Part shown: positions 36,201-44,230 of the stretch, in pieces
Numbering within the stretch: the first letter of the stretch is position 1
Layout of the letters: each line of letters opens with the position of its first letter
NCBI GenBank assembly: GCA_024707325.1
Contig: JANPZY010000003.1
Location: 81,361-145,360, forward strand
Length of the DNA: 64,000 nt
Source of the DNA: Opitutus sp.
Lineage (GTDB): Bacteria; Verrucomicrobiota; Verrucomicrobiia; Opitutales; Opitutaceae
Reading direction: 5' to 3'
Program-made: the position numbers and the translations under genes
The notes under the pieces: model-generated
What the model was told of the DNA's origin: nothing
Database searches by the model: none
What the model saw: only the letters and a program-made list of their open reading frames with translations

Positions 36201-36431
36201 ACCGCTTCGGGCGTCGTTTTTGTCAGCCTCGAAGACGAGACAGGCATCGCGAATGCCGTGCTCTACTCGGACTTCTTCGAGAAACACCGTCTTACAATCA
36301 CCCAGGAGTCATCGCTGCGCATCACCGGCCCGGTCCAAAACGTTTCGAACGTCATCCACGTGAAAGCCGAAAGCGTCGAGCCTCTGCGCGAAGACGAGCT
36401 GCCGGCGCAGTCTTCGCACGACTTCCATTGA
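33216..36431 (+). CDS. dnaE2: Error-prone DNA polymerase DnaE2 (ImuC)
   Basis: C-family polymerase of the SOS mutasome, with catalytic activity supplied here rather than by ImuB. The PHP domain starts YVELHARSAFSFLRGAS. The catalytic motif WPDIDLDFPSGDRRES, the RGSAANSAVCY region and the palm/finger segments QHSGGMVICQG, DFLGLGMMAVLQ and VALVRPGPITGELVHP are present. A C-terminal OB fold ends near VIHVKAES. Two compensating single-base breaks interrupt it: an extra A in A5 (35356-35360) and a missing C in CCC (35514-35516). Correct reading between them restores AMGFVKDQGKKLG... and YGFPESHAIGF. The start ATG overlaps the imuB stop. Confidence 0.93.
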   Translation: MGYVELHARSAFSFLRGASLPEDLVRAAMEAQLPAVALLDRDGLYGAPRFYDSAQENGFAIRPRVGAEITLEDGSVLPLLAATRRGYQNLCQLITEAKFTERSPLLTAPAHEPFLDPHARKRPCFARWEEIEKFSEGLIALTGDEDGPVRQAWRQQGPVAAGAVLQKLEGIFGRQHLYVELQRQRIRGEEREIGFLRDLAGAHHLPLLATGGVNYARAEQRIVADVFTCLRLHTTLDAAGRRLAINSQREIKSAETMQSLFADLPESLANSVRLEERLEFTLQNLGYSFPSFPVPSGESMDSFLRRQVEAALPQRIREPVTPALRTQIDRELELISRLKFSGYFLIVWDICRWARENNILVQGRGSAANSAVCYVLGITAVNPVKHRLLFDRFLNDSRIGRDGKPSWPDIDLDFPSGDRRESVIQEVYRRYGRNGAAMTANVISYHGRSATREIGKVLGFGEDALNRFSSLYANGDFPETLTLRKQLRLSGIDDTHPRLRAMVTLNNCFQRGLPRHLGQHSGGMVICQGQLDKVVPLEPATMPGRSVCQWDKDDCENLGIVKIDFLGLGMMAVLQETIELCAKRSTNDGPHSLDEIPEDDTTTYDRICAADTIGTFQIESRAQMSTLPRFKPRNLYDLAMEVALVRPGPITGELVHPLIERRNDATKIPRYFVDASVHEEVKPILERTKGVILFQEQMLELSMVLANYTGAQAEKAAARDGLRERSGQEARRRSDRTHRCFDQSRQKQGRDRVYAVFGANLRRLRLPESHAIGFAMLAYFSTWLKIYRTAEFFASLLNNQPMGFYSPATLLQDARRRHGLKINPVCVNHSDWVCTVEDERTIRIGLRYVKGVRETAAKQMVEVRGTGFRSFEDFLRRTTFTAEERRALAAIGALNCFGLHRRSALWQVEAAWSRDESLLLNFDETESRDSPLPQMTLSERLHADFARTGLTTGRHPMALLRPRLVGVCPADQLKTVPNGARVTIAGSVICRQRPGTASGVVFVSLEDETGIANAVLYSDFFEKHRLTITQESSLRITGPVQNVSNVIHVKAESVEPLREDELPAQSSHDFH

Positions 36432-36442
36432 TCGCCTCCGCC

Positions 36443-37030
36443 ATGACCGGACAACTCTCCCTACCCGGTTTCGGCAGCGACTCCGGCACTCTGTGCAACT
36501 TCTTCCTCGCGCTCCTTCCGTCGCCCCCAGCCGCTGCGGCCATCGGTCGAATCCAGCAACAGCTCCTCGCTATGGTTGGCCAACCTGCGCGGGCCATTCG
36601 GTCCGGTTGTCTGCACGTCAGCCTTCAGTTTCTCGGCTGCGCAACCGATCTTCCGCTGCACGTTCGCAATGCCGTCCACACCGCAGCGCAGGATCTCGCC
36701 CTTGCGCCCTTCGAAGTGACGTTTGATCGCTGTCTGAACTTCAAATCGGCCGCAGGTGGCAGTCACCCCGTGGTCCTGAGTGGACCAGACGCCCGCACCG
36801 ACATTCATGCGCTGCGCCAAGCACTCAGCACGCAATTAGCGCATCACGGTATCGCATGCCGCGCGCGAGCCTCGTTCACGCCGCATCTGACTTTGCTTTA
36901 CGCCGCTGCGGCAGCACCCGAACGCTCCGTCGAACCCATTCGATGGCTGGTGGATGAAATCGTATTGGTGCGAAGTGTAATCGGCCGCGCCCGTTACGAG
37001 ATCTGCGGACGATGGCCGTTGTGCGGCTGA
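36443..37030 (+). CDS. 2H-family RNA 2',3'-cyclic phosphodiesterase (ThpR-like, formerly 2'-5' RNA ligase)
   Basis: 195 residues starting 11 bp after the dnaE2 stop. Both 2H motifs are visible: LHVSLQFLG (about residue 53) and FTPHLTLLY. The N-terminus FFLALLPSPPAAAAIGRIQ matches the family. 2H enzymes hydrolyse or ligate 2',3'-cyclic phosphate ends of RNA. Placement at the end of the SOS mutasome operon is unusual. It may be functional linkage (RNA or nucleotide end processing during stress) or simple read-through. No terminator is visible between dnaE2 and this gene. Confidence 0.88.
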   Translation: MTGQLSLPGFGSDSGTLCNFFLALLPSPPAAAAIGRIQQQLLAMVGQPARAIRSGCLHVSLQFLGCATDLPLHVRNAVHTAAQDLALAPFEVTFDRCLNFKSAAGGSHPVVLSGPDARTDIHALRQALSTQLAHHGIACRARASFTPHLTLLYAAAAAPERSVEPIRWLVDEIVLVRSVIGRARYEICGRWPLCG

Positions 37031-37066
37031 GACGCACCCGCGTGCGATGTCGGGGTCTGCCTTTCG

Positions 37067-37309
37067 ATGCGTGAACGCGGCATGGTGCCCTACCTCGATC
37101 GCAGCGGTGACTCCGGCGTGCGCGCTTATCGGGCCGGTCCGGACTTCATCCTCGTCGAGTTCAAGAACGGGGGCGCCTATCGCTACGACTCGACCAAGCC
37201 CGGACGGCGCCACGTGCAGGCGATGAAACAACGCGCCGCCGAAGGCGATGGACTTGCGACCTACATCAACCAGCACGTCCGCGAAAACTACGCGGAGAAA
37301 CTCTGGTGA
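37067..37309 (+). CDS. Small KTSC-like domain protein
   Basis: 80 residues (MVPYLDRSGDSGVRAYRAG... from either Met1 or Met6). The pattern of a short strand pair, FKNGGAYRYDSTKP, a helix HVQAMKQRAAEGDGL and YINQHVREN resembles the KTSC fold, a small domain found alone or in nuclease-linked proteins, of unknown function. It lies 36 bp after the 2H phosphoesterase and is convergent with hrpB (6 bp between stops). It probably is the last gene of the SOS-operon transcript. Confidence 0.65.
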   Translation: MRERGMVPYLDRSGDSGVRAYRAGPDFILVEFKNGGAYRYDSTKPGRRHVQAMKQRAAEGDGLATYINQHVRENYAEKLW

Positions 37310-37315
37310 ACTACA

Positions 37316-39895
37316 TCACCGCCACTCGTGGCGCGGATAACGACGCGAGAGCTCGGTTTTGATTTTCGGATACTGCTCCCGCCAGAAGTTCGTGAGATCG
37401 TCCGTCACCTGAATCGGGCGGTGATTGGGCGCGAGGATCTCGAACTTCACCGGCACGCGACCGTGACCGATCGTGAACTTTCCCTCGATGCCGTAGAGTT
37501 CCTGAATACGCGCGCTGAGAATCGGCGGTCCCTCCTTTTCATAGCGCAGTTTCGAGCGGCGACCGTTGCCCATCACGAGCCGCTCCGGGAGATAATCGTC
37601 GAGCACGGCGAGCTGCTCCTGCGTGAGCCAGTCACGCAGGACGGGCATCACGGGTTTGTCCTTGATGCCGCGGTAGCCGAGTTCGCCGTAGCAAACCTGT
37701 TCGATGAGCGTCGCGCGATCGGCGTCGGTGATGGGGTTGACCTCGAGTTCAGGAAACCACTCGGCCATCCGGTTTACCCGCGTGATCCACTGCTCGACCG
37801 CTTCGTCCCACGCTTCGAGTTTCAACCGGCCGGCGAGCACTTCGCGCGTGAGGAGCGCGGCGGCTTCGTTGAGCGGCGCTTCGTCGCTGCTCGATTTCGC
37901 CTCGAGCACGAGATCGCGAAAGCGGCGCTCGCGTCGCGAGATCACGCGTTTCACCGATTCGTCGTAAACCACGCCGCGCGCTTCGAAGTAGTCGTCGGGG
38001 AAAATCTCCTTCAGCCACGACTCCTCGATCGCCGTCGCGAGCGAGAGCAGCGTATTCACCTCGCCGCCGCGCCCGCCGATCTCGCTGATCTCCGCCGCCA
38101 CGAGCAACGGCGCCTGCTGAATCACACTTTCGCGCGCAAGCAGCCCACGACGCTGGTGCACGAGTTCGCAGCGGAGCGTGCCGGCATCGAGTCGCTTCGC
38201 GAGTTGATCGGAGAAACCGGCGAGCACGCATTTGCGCACGGCCGCGCCGTCCACGCGCTGCTCCGAGATATCGAGTCCCTCCTTTTCCGCGATCTCGAGA
38301 AACTGTGCGAACAAGGGTCCGACCTGACGCGCCGCCTGCGCGTGAATGCCGAGCCGGCGGCATGCATCGATCGAGTAGTTGGCTTGATGCGCGTAACGCC
38401 ACGCGCGCATGAGCAGAAAGAAATCGCTCTCATGCTCCTCGCCGAGCACGTCCTCGCGGGCGCGCTCCACTTCCTTCGGCACGCCGCGCAGGAGAAAGCT
38501 GCGTCCCTGCGTGAGCGCCGCCATGAGCGCGACCGGCCGCACGCAATTGCGCTCCTGCGCCGCGAGCAGCATGCGCGCGTAACGCGGATGCACCGGAAAC
38601 CGCAGCATCTTGCGTCCGATTTCCGTAATCCGAAAGAGACGATTCTTCGCGGCGTCTGCCTTCAGACCTTCCGGACCAATCGCGCCCAAATCCGCCAGCA
38701 ACGTCTCCGCGCGTTCGAGCGCCTTTGGATCGGGTTTTTCCAGCCACGGAAAATTCCAAATGTCGTCGATGCCGCTCGCTTTCAGCGTCAGCACGACCTC
38801 GGAGAGATCGAGGCGCTTGATCTCGGGCAGCTCCTGCGGCGCGCGTTGACCGTGTTCGCGCTCGGTCCACAGACGCACGCACACGCCCGGCGCGGTGCGG
38901 CCCGCGCGACCGGCGCGCTGATCCGCACTGGCGGCGGAGATTTTTTCCACGAGCAGCGTGTTGATGCCGCGGTGCGGATCGAAACGGGCGACGCGAGCGA
39001 GTCCGCAATCGATCACGGTCGTGACGCCTTCAATCGTGAGCGACGTTTCGGCAACGTTGGTCGAGACGATGATCTTTCGGTTGTCGTAGCGCGCGACTGC
39101 GCGGTCCTGTTGGTCGGGCGGGAGCTCACCGTGCAGCGGGAAACACACGAAGTCGCGCAACTCGCGCGAGGACTGGATCGCCTGCACGGTGCGGCTGATC
39201 TCGTAGGCGCCCGGCATGAAGACGAGCATGTCGCCCGACGATTCGCGCGCGACGCGTTCGCACTCGCGCGTGGCAACATCCCACACAGCGTCCTGATCGA
39301 AGTTTACCGTCTTCGGTAGGTATTCGATTCGCACGGGGAAACTGCGTCCCTGTGACACGAGCACGTCACACGGCGCGAGATACTCTTTCAGCGCGCCCGC
39401 ATCGAGCGTCGCCGACATCACGATGATCTTCAGATCAGGCCGCGTGCTCTGTTGAATCTGAATCGCCCGCGCCAGCGAGATGTCACCGTAGAGATGTCGT
39501 TCGTGAAACTCGTCGAACACCACCGCGCTCACACCGCGCAGCGTCGCGTCGAACGACATCTGCCGGAGCAAAATGCCCTCGGTCACGAAACGAATCCGCG
39601 TCTTCGCACTCACGCGCGACTCGAGCCGGATTTGATAGCCGACGATGTCGCCGAGATTCGTGCCGACTTCCTCCGCGACACGTTTCGCCAGCATGCGCGC
39701 GGCGAGGCGCCGCGGCTGCAGCACCACGACTTCGCCTTTCTCACCCGCGAGCCCATGATTCAACAGCATCTGCGGGATCTGCGTCGATTTGCCCGAACCC
39801 GTCGGCGCCTGCACGATGAGCCGACCTTGCGCACGCAGCGATGCCACGACAGCGGACTCGAGTTCGTAGATAGGCAGATCGCGCGGTGCAGGCAT
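37316..39895 (-). CDS. hrpB: ATP-dependent RNA helicase HrpB
   Basis: DEAH-type helicase, 859 residues. Motif I is APTGSGKST (residues 30-38), motif II DEFHERH (about 128), motif III MSATLDAG, then the RecA2 motif STNVAETSLTIEGV and QRAGRAGR. The HA2/OB region is followed by the HrpB-specific C-terminal domain, ending with GRVPVKFEILAPN and PRHEWR. HrpB family members are thought to act in RNA metabolism, but the bacterial function is loosely defined. The motif II order DEFH is a DEAH variant seen in the family. Convergent with the KTSC-like gene, divergent from the efflux operon. Confidence 0.95.
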   Translation of the reverse strand: MPAPRDLPIYELESAVVASLRAQGRLIVQAPTGSGKSTQIPQMLLNHGLAGEKGEVVVLQPRRLAARMLAKRVAEEVGTNLGDIVGYQIRLESRVSAKTRIRFVTEGILLRQMSFDATLRGVSAVVFDEFHERHLYGDISLARAIQIQQSTRPDLKIIVMSATLDAGALKEYLAPCDVLVSQGRSFPVRIEYLPKTVNFDQDAVWDVATRECERVARESSGDMLVFMPGAYEISRTVQAIQSSRELRDFVCFPLHGELPPDQQDRAVARYDNRKIIVSTNVAETSLTIEGVTTVIDCGLARVARFDPHRGINTLLVEKISAASADQRAGRAGRTAPGVCVRLWTEREHGQRAPQELPEIKRLDLSEVVLTLKASGIDDIWNFPWLEKPDPKALERAETLLADLGAIGPEGLKADAAKNRLFRITEIGRKMLRFPVHPRYARMLLAAQERNCVRPVALMAALTQGRSFLLRGVPKEVERAREDVLGEEHESDFFLLMRAWRYAHQANYSIDACRRLGIHAQAARQVGPLFAQFLEIAEKEGLDISEQRVDGAAVRKCVLAGFSDQLAKRLDAGTLRCELVHQRRGLLARESVIQQAPLLVAAEISEIGGRGGEVNTLLSLATAIEESWLKEIFPDDYFEARGVVYDESVKRVISRRERRFRDLVLEAKSSSDEAPLNEAAALLTREVLAGRLKLEAWDEAVEQWITRVNRMAEWFPELEVNPITDADRATLIEQVCYGELGYRGIKDKPVMPVLRDWLTQEQLAVLDDYLPERLVMGNGRRSKLRYEKEGPPILSARIQELYGIEGKFTIGHGRVPVKFEILAPNHRPIQVTDDLTNFWREQYPKIKTELSRRYPRHEWR

Positions 39896-40082
39896 GTGGC
39901 GTTGAAAGGGAAAAAGTTGAAAATCGAAAGAGGCCAGACGCGCAAGCGAGGGCGCTCACCACTCGGCTTCAGTTTCACTCATTTCGTGTCGTCGAGAGGT
40001 AGTGGACGTTGACCCCTTCGGTGCCGTAAAGCACCCTCTCTCGTCTCCTCGTTCTCCCGTCAGCCACAGGAAGTTAATCACC

Positions 40083-41138
40083 ATGGCTCGCTTTTCCATC
40101 TCCTCGTTTTTGTTCGGAGCACTGCTCGCAAGTGTCGGGCTTCTACTGGTCGCCTGCAGCAAGCCTCCACCGACTCCACCTGCCGCGCCGAGCGTGACCA
40201 CAATCGTCCTGCGCTCGATCGACGTCGCCGATGAGCTTTCCGCTGCCGGCACGATCGAGGCGGTCGACAAGGCGCAACTTGGTTTCATGGTGCCCGGCCG
40301 TCTGCTCAAGTTCGAGGTCGAGGACGGCGCCTCCGTATCCACCGGACAACTACTCGCCCGGCTCGATGACGCCGACTACCGGCAGGAAGTCGCAATTGCC
40401 GAGGCTCGTCTCGCTGAAATCCGCGCGCGCGCCGAACGCCTGCGCAAGATGCACGAACTCGGCAGCCTCACCGCCACCGACTACGAGAAAATCACCGCCG
40501 GACTCACCGAGGCGGAGTCGGCCGCGACACTCGCACGGCAGCGACTCGCCTACACCGAGCTGCGCGCACCTTTCGCCGGACGCGTGACGCGCCACTCCGT
40601 GGCCGCAGGCACCGTCGTCGCGCCGGGTTCGCCGATTTGCAGCGTGCTCGCGCCCGCCCCGGTCTGGGCGACCTTGAGCGTGCCCGAGGCGACTGCGGCG
40701 CAGTTGCTGCCGGGACAGGTGGCACGCGTGCGGCTCGCCGCCGCCGAAACCGTCGAGGCGACGGCCCCGATCGAAACAGTTCTCCCTCAAGCCGACCCGA
40801 TCACCCGCTCGTTTCAGGTGAAAGTTCGTCTCGCCAACGACGACCTCGCGTTTCGCCCCGGCAACGTCGTCGTCGCTTCTGTCGAACTCGGTTCGCGTCG
40901 CTCAGTCGTCACCCTACCGCCCGCGGCCGTGCAGCGCTTTCCGGACGGCGCGCTTTATGTGTGGGTGGTCGAACCGCAGCGTAGCACGGTCACGCGCCGG
41001 ATCGTGACCATCGGTCGCCCGCGCGGTGTGGCGCTGGAAGTCACCTCGGGGCTGGAGTCCGGTGAGCGCGTCGTCACCGCGTCTGCCACACCACTCTTCG
41101 ACGGCATGCCCGTCTCCGCTTCCGCTGCCCAGCCATGA
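40083..41138 (+). CDS. RND efflux periplasmic adaptor (membrane fusion protein), lipoprotein
   Basis: 351 residues from the ATG at 40083. The lipobox LLLVAC places the mature N-terminal Cys at about residue 23, anchoring the adaptor to the inner membrane. The barrel-sandwich hybrid (GTIEAVDKAQLGFMVPGRL...FEVEDGASVSTGQLLARLD), an alpha-hairpin and the distal segment YTELRAPFAGRVTRHSVAAG are typical of AcrA-like adaptors. The stop overlaps the pump start by 4 bp (ATGA). With the pump and the TolC-like channel it forms a complete tripartite system. No regulator gene is adjacent. Confidence 0.93.
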   Translation: MARFSISSFLFGALLASVGLLLVACSKPPPTPPAAPSVTTIVLRSIDVADELSAAGTIEAVDKAQLGFMVPGRLLKFEVEDGASVSTGQLLARLDDADYRQEVAIAEARLAEIRARAERLRKMHELGSLTATDYEKITAGLTEAESAATLARQRLAYTELRAPFAGRVTRHSVAAGTVVAPGSPICSVLAPAPVWATLSVPEATAAQLLPGQVARVRLAAAETVEATAPIETVLPQADPITRSFQVKVRLANDDLAFRPGNVVVASVELGSRRSVVTLPPAAVQRFPDGALYVWVVEPQRSTVTRRIVTIGRPRGVALEVTSGLESGERVVTASATPLFDGMPVSASAAQP

Positions 41139-44100
41139 ATCTGCTCATCTGGCCACTGCGTCATCGCCAGGTGATGCTCGTGTTGAGCTTCATCGTGCTC
41201 GGGCTGGGCCTGCACGCGCTTCTCACGATGCCACGGCAGGACACCCCCACGATCTCCATCGATCGTGCGCTCGTCATCGCGCTCTCACCCGGCTCCACCG
41301 CCGCCCAGGTCGAGCAACAGATCACGCGACCGATTGAGTCCTACCTCTTCACGTTCACCGAGATTAATCCGGCAAAAACCACGTCGGTCACACGCGACGG
41401 TCAGGTGGTCGTCACCGTTGAACTCCACGAATGGGTCACCAACGAAGACGCGTTCTGGTCGCGCCTGCGGCTCGGCCTCGCGGAACTAAAACAACGCGAG
41501 CTGCCAGTCGGCACGCTGGGGCCGCTCGTGAATTCCGATTTCGGCCAATCGGTCGCGTTGTTGATCGGTGTCTCGTCTCCGCGTCACACCTACGCCGAGC
41601 TGCGCCGTTTCCTCGAGCAGATCGAAGACGCGATTCGCACGGTGCCCGGCGCAGGCCGCATCAAGCGCTACGGCGAACGCCACGAAACCATCTACGTCGA
41701 AGCCGATTCGCAGCGCATTTCCCGCTACGGCCTCGGGCTCACGCCGGTTGTCACCGCCCTGAAACTTCAAAACGCCACGCCCTACACCGGCACGATCAAG
41801 GTCGACGATCTCCACGTGCCACTGCACACGCGCGGCCGATTCACCTCAGTCGAGGAAGTGCGCGAACAAGTCGTGTTCACGGACCCGGTGTCGGGCCGCG
41901 TCGCCCGGATCGGCGATGTCGCCACGGTCGAGCGCCGGCTGGCCGACGCCGACTCCTTCCTGCGCATCGACGGCCGCGAGGACCCCGTGCTGCTCCTGTC
42001 GGTGGAGATGCAGCCCGGAAACAACATCGTTGCCTTCGGGCGCGAGTTGCAGGCTGCGCTTGAGCGCACGCGCGCGCTCCTGCCCGCCGAAATCGCACTC
42101 ACGGTCATCAACGACCAGCCGGCCGTCGTCGCCGATTCAGTAACGCACTTTATCCGCGAGTTTTTCATCGCGGTGGGAGCCGTCGTGCTCGTCACGATGC
42201 TACTCCTGCCGCTGCGCGTCGCCTCGATCGCCGCGATGGCAATCCCCGTCACGATCGCGATCACGTTTCAGACGCTCGACTGGCTCAACATCGAACTGCA
42301 CGAGGTCTCGCTCGCTTCACTCATTGTTGTGCTCGGCATCGTCGTGGACGACGCCATCGTGATTGCGGACAACTATGTCGAAAAACTCGACCACGGCGTG
42401 CCGCACTGGGACGCTGCGTGGCGCGCGGCGCACGAACTGGCGGTGCCAGTGTTCACCGCAACCATTGCCATCGTCCTCGCGTTTGCACCGCTGGCCTTCT
42501 TCCTCACCGGCTCGGTCGGTGAGTTCATCATCGCGCTGCCGATCACGGTCGCGATCGCGCTGAGCGTTTCGTTCATCGTCGCGATGTTTCTCACGCCGGT
42601 GCTCTGCTACACGTTCATCCGGCAGGGCCTCAAGGACCAGCCGAGCACGCTCAGCGCGCGCGTCCTCACCACGGTGCAATCGCGCTACACCCGGATCATT
42701 CACCCGCTTGTGCGCCATCCGGTGATCACGCTTGTGGTCGGCGTGCTCTCGCTGCCTGCGGCGCTTTTGCTCCTGCCGCTCATTCAGCAAAAGTTCTTCC
42801 CTGCGGCGGAGCGGTCGCAGTTCGTCATCGAGGTTGATCTGCCTTTGGGCACGCGACTCGAGGCCACGGATCGGATCGTGCGCAAACTCGAACAAGCAAT
42901 TCGCGGCGATCCGCGGATCACCACCTACGCCGCGTTCGTGGGCACGGCGTCGCCACGCGTCTATTATTCGTTCGCCCCCGAGTTTCCGCGTCCGAGCTAC
43001 GGCATGTTGCTCGTCAGCACCCGCTCGGTGGCCGACGCGGATGCGGCGGTGCGCGACTATGCCGCAAAGCTGCCCGCGCTTGCGCCGGGTGCGCGGATCA
43101 ACGTAACCAACTTCCAACAAGGCATCCCGGTCGAAGCACCGGTCGAAGTGCGCGTCGTGGGTCCCGATATCACCGTTCTGCGCGGTCTCGGCGACCAAGT
43201 CCGTGCGATCTTCCAGCGTGCGCCCGGCGCCACGCAGGTGCGCGACGATTTTCTCGAGGGCTTCTCACTCGACCTTCGCGTAAACAGCGAAGTCGCGAAT
43301 CGTCTTGGGCTCACCACGAGCGTGATCGCGAGTCAGGTGATGACCGGCTTCGAAGGCTACGCAGCGACCGAACTTTGGGAGCACGATGCGCCCGTGCCGA
43401 TCGTGTTGCGGCTCAATCAGCCCGGTCGCGACGACTTCGACGATCTTGATCGCTTCATGGTGCGCGCGCCGCTCACGCAGGGCAGCGTGCCGCTCCATCA
43501 GGTGGCCGCGGTTGAGCCCGTTTGGAACCCCGCACAGATCGTGCACCGCAGCGGCGTGCGCACGCTCACCGTGCGTGCGAATCCCGCGACCGATGTGCTC
43601 CCCTCTCAAGTGCTCTCCGCGATCAAGCGCGAGTTGCCGAAGATCGAGTTGCCGCCGGGCTATCGTCTGGAAATCGGCGGCGAATACGAAGGCCAGCAGG
43701 AAACCTTCGGCAAAATGGCGGGCGCGCTGGTCGCGAGCGTCGTGTTCATTTACCTCGTGCTGCTCTTCCAGTTCAAAAGCTCGCGCGAAACGCTGCTCGT
43801 CATGCTCGCCATTCCGCTCACTGCATTCGGCGCGATGGCGGGCCTCGTCCTCACGCGCAATCCACTCGGGTTTACCGCTGCGGTCGGCCTGATCAGTCTC
43901 GTCGGTATCGTGATTCGCAACGCGATCATTCTCGTCGATCACGCCGACGAGCTCCGCCGCGAGGAGCCGATCGACGCCGCCACCGCGGCAATCCGCGCGG
44001 GCGAGCGCCGCATGCGTCCGATCTTTCTCACTTCGATGGCCGCGGCCGTCGGTGTGCTTCCCATGATCATCTCCAATTCACCGCTCTGGGCGCCGCTCGC

Positions 44101-44230
44101 GAGCGTCTTCGCCGTTGGTATTCTGTGGTCGATGGTGATGGCGCTGCTCATCGTGCCGGCGGCTTACGGACTGACGATGAAACAACCTCCTCCTAACGCC
44201 CAGCCGAGCCCCAAGGGAGGTGCCGCATGA
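41135..44230 (+). CDS. RND-family efflux transporter permease (AcrB-like)
   Basis: 1031 residues, normal for the family, with twelve predicted membrane helices. The N-terminal helix starts NLLIWPLRHRQVML. The second half has VVFIYLVLLFQF and the 'VGLISLVGIVIRNAIILVD' segment characteristic of HAE-1-like pumps. The intramembrane acidic relay sits in GIVVDDAIVIADN. Substrate range cannot be inferred; the residues lining the porter domain diverge from AcrB. Middle gene of a three-gene operon with 4-bp overlaps on both sides. Confidence 0.95.
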   Translation: MNLLIWPLRHRQVMLVLSFIVLGLGLHALLTMPRQDTPTISIDRALVIALSPGSTAAQVEQQITRPIESYLFTFTEINPAKTTSVTRDGQVVVTVELHEWVTNEDAFWSRLRLGLAELKQRELPVGTLGPLVNSDFGQSVALLIGVSSPRHTYAELRRFLEQIEDAIRTVPGAGRIKRYGERHETIYVEADSQRISRYGLGLTPVVTALKLQNATPYTGTIKVDDLHVPLHTRGRFTSVEEVREQVVFTDPVSGRVARIGDVATVERRLADADSFLRIDGREDPVLLLSVEMQPGNNIVAFGRELQAALERTRALLPAEIALTVINDQPAVVADSVTHFIREFFIAVGAVVLVTMLLLPLRVASIAAMAIPVTIAITFQTLDWLNIELHEVSLASLIVVLGIVVDDAIVIADNYVEKLDHGVPHWDAAWRAAHELAVPVFTATIAIVLAFAPLAFFLTGSVGEFIIALPITVAIALSVSFIVAMFLTPVLCYTFIRQGLKDQPSTLSARVLTTVQSRYTRIIHPLVRHPVITLVVGVLSLPAALLLLPLIQQKFFPAAERSQFVIEVDLPLGTRLEATDRIVRKLEQAIRGDPRITTYAAFVGTASPRVYYSFAPEFPRPSYGMLLVSTRSVADADAAVRDYAAKLPALAPGARINVTNFQQGIPVEAPVEVRVVGPDITVLRGLGDQVRAIFQRAPGATQVRDDFLEGFSLDLRVNSEVANRLGLTTSVIASQVMTGFEGYAATELWEHDAPVPIVLRLNQPGRDDFDDLDRFMVRAPLTQGSVPLHQVAAVEPVWNPAQIVHRSGVRTLTVRANPATDVLPSQVLSAIKRELPKIELPPGYRLEIGGEYEGQQETFGKMAGALVASVVFIYLVLLFQFKSSRETLLVMLAIPLTAFGAMAGLVLTRNPLGFTAAVGLISLVGIVIRNAIILVDHADELRREEPIDAATAAIRAGERRMRPIFLTSMAAAVGVLPMIISNSPLWAPLASVFAVGILWSMVMALLIVPAAYGLTMKQPPPNAQPSPKGGAA

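Noticed and set aside
41864..41882. Second LexA-like site
   Set aside because: GAACA...TGTTC lies in reverse arm order with 5 bp spacing inside the RND pump coding sequence; not an operator.
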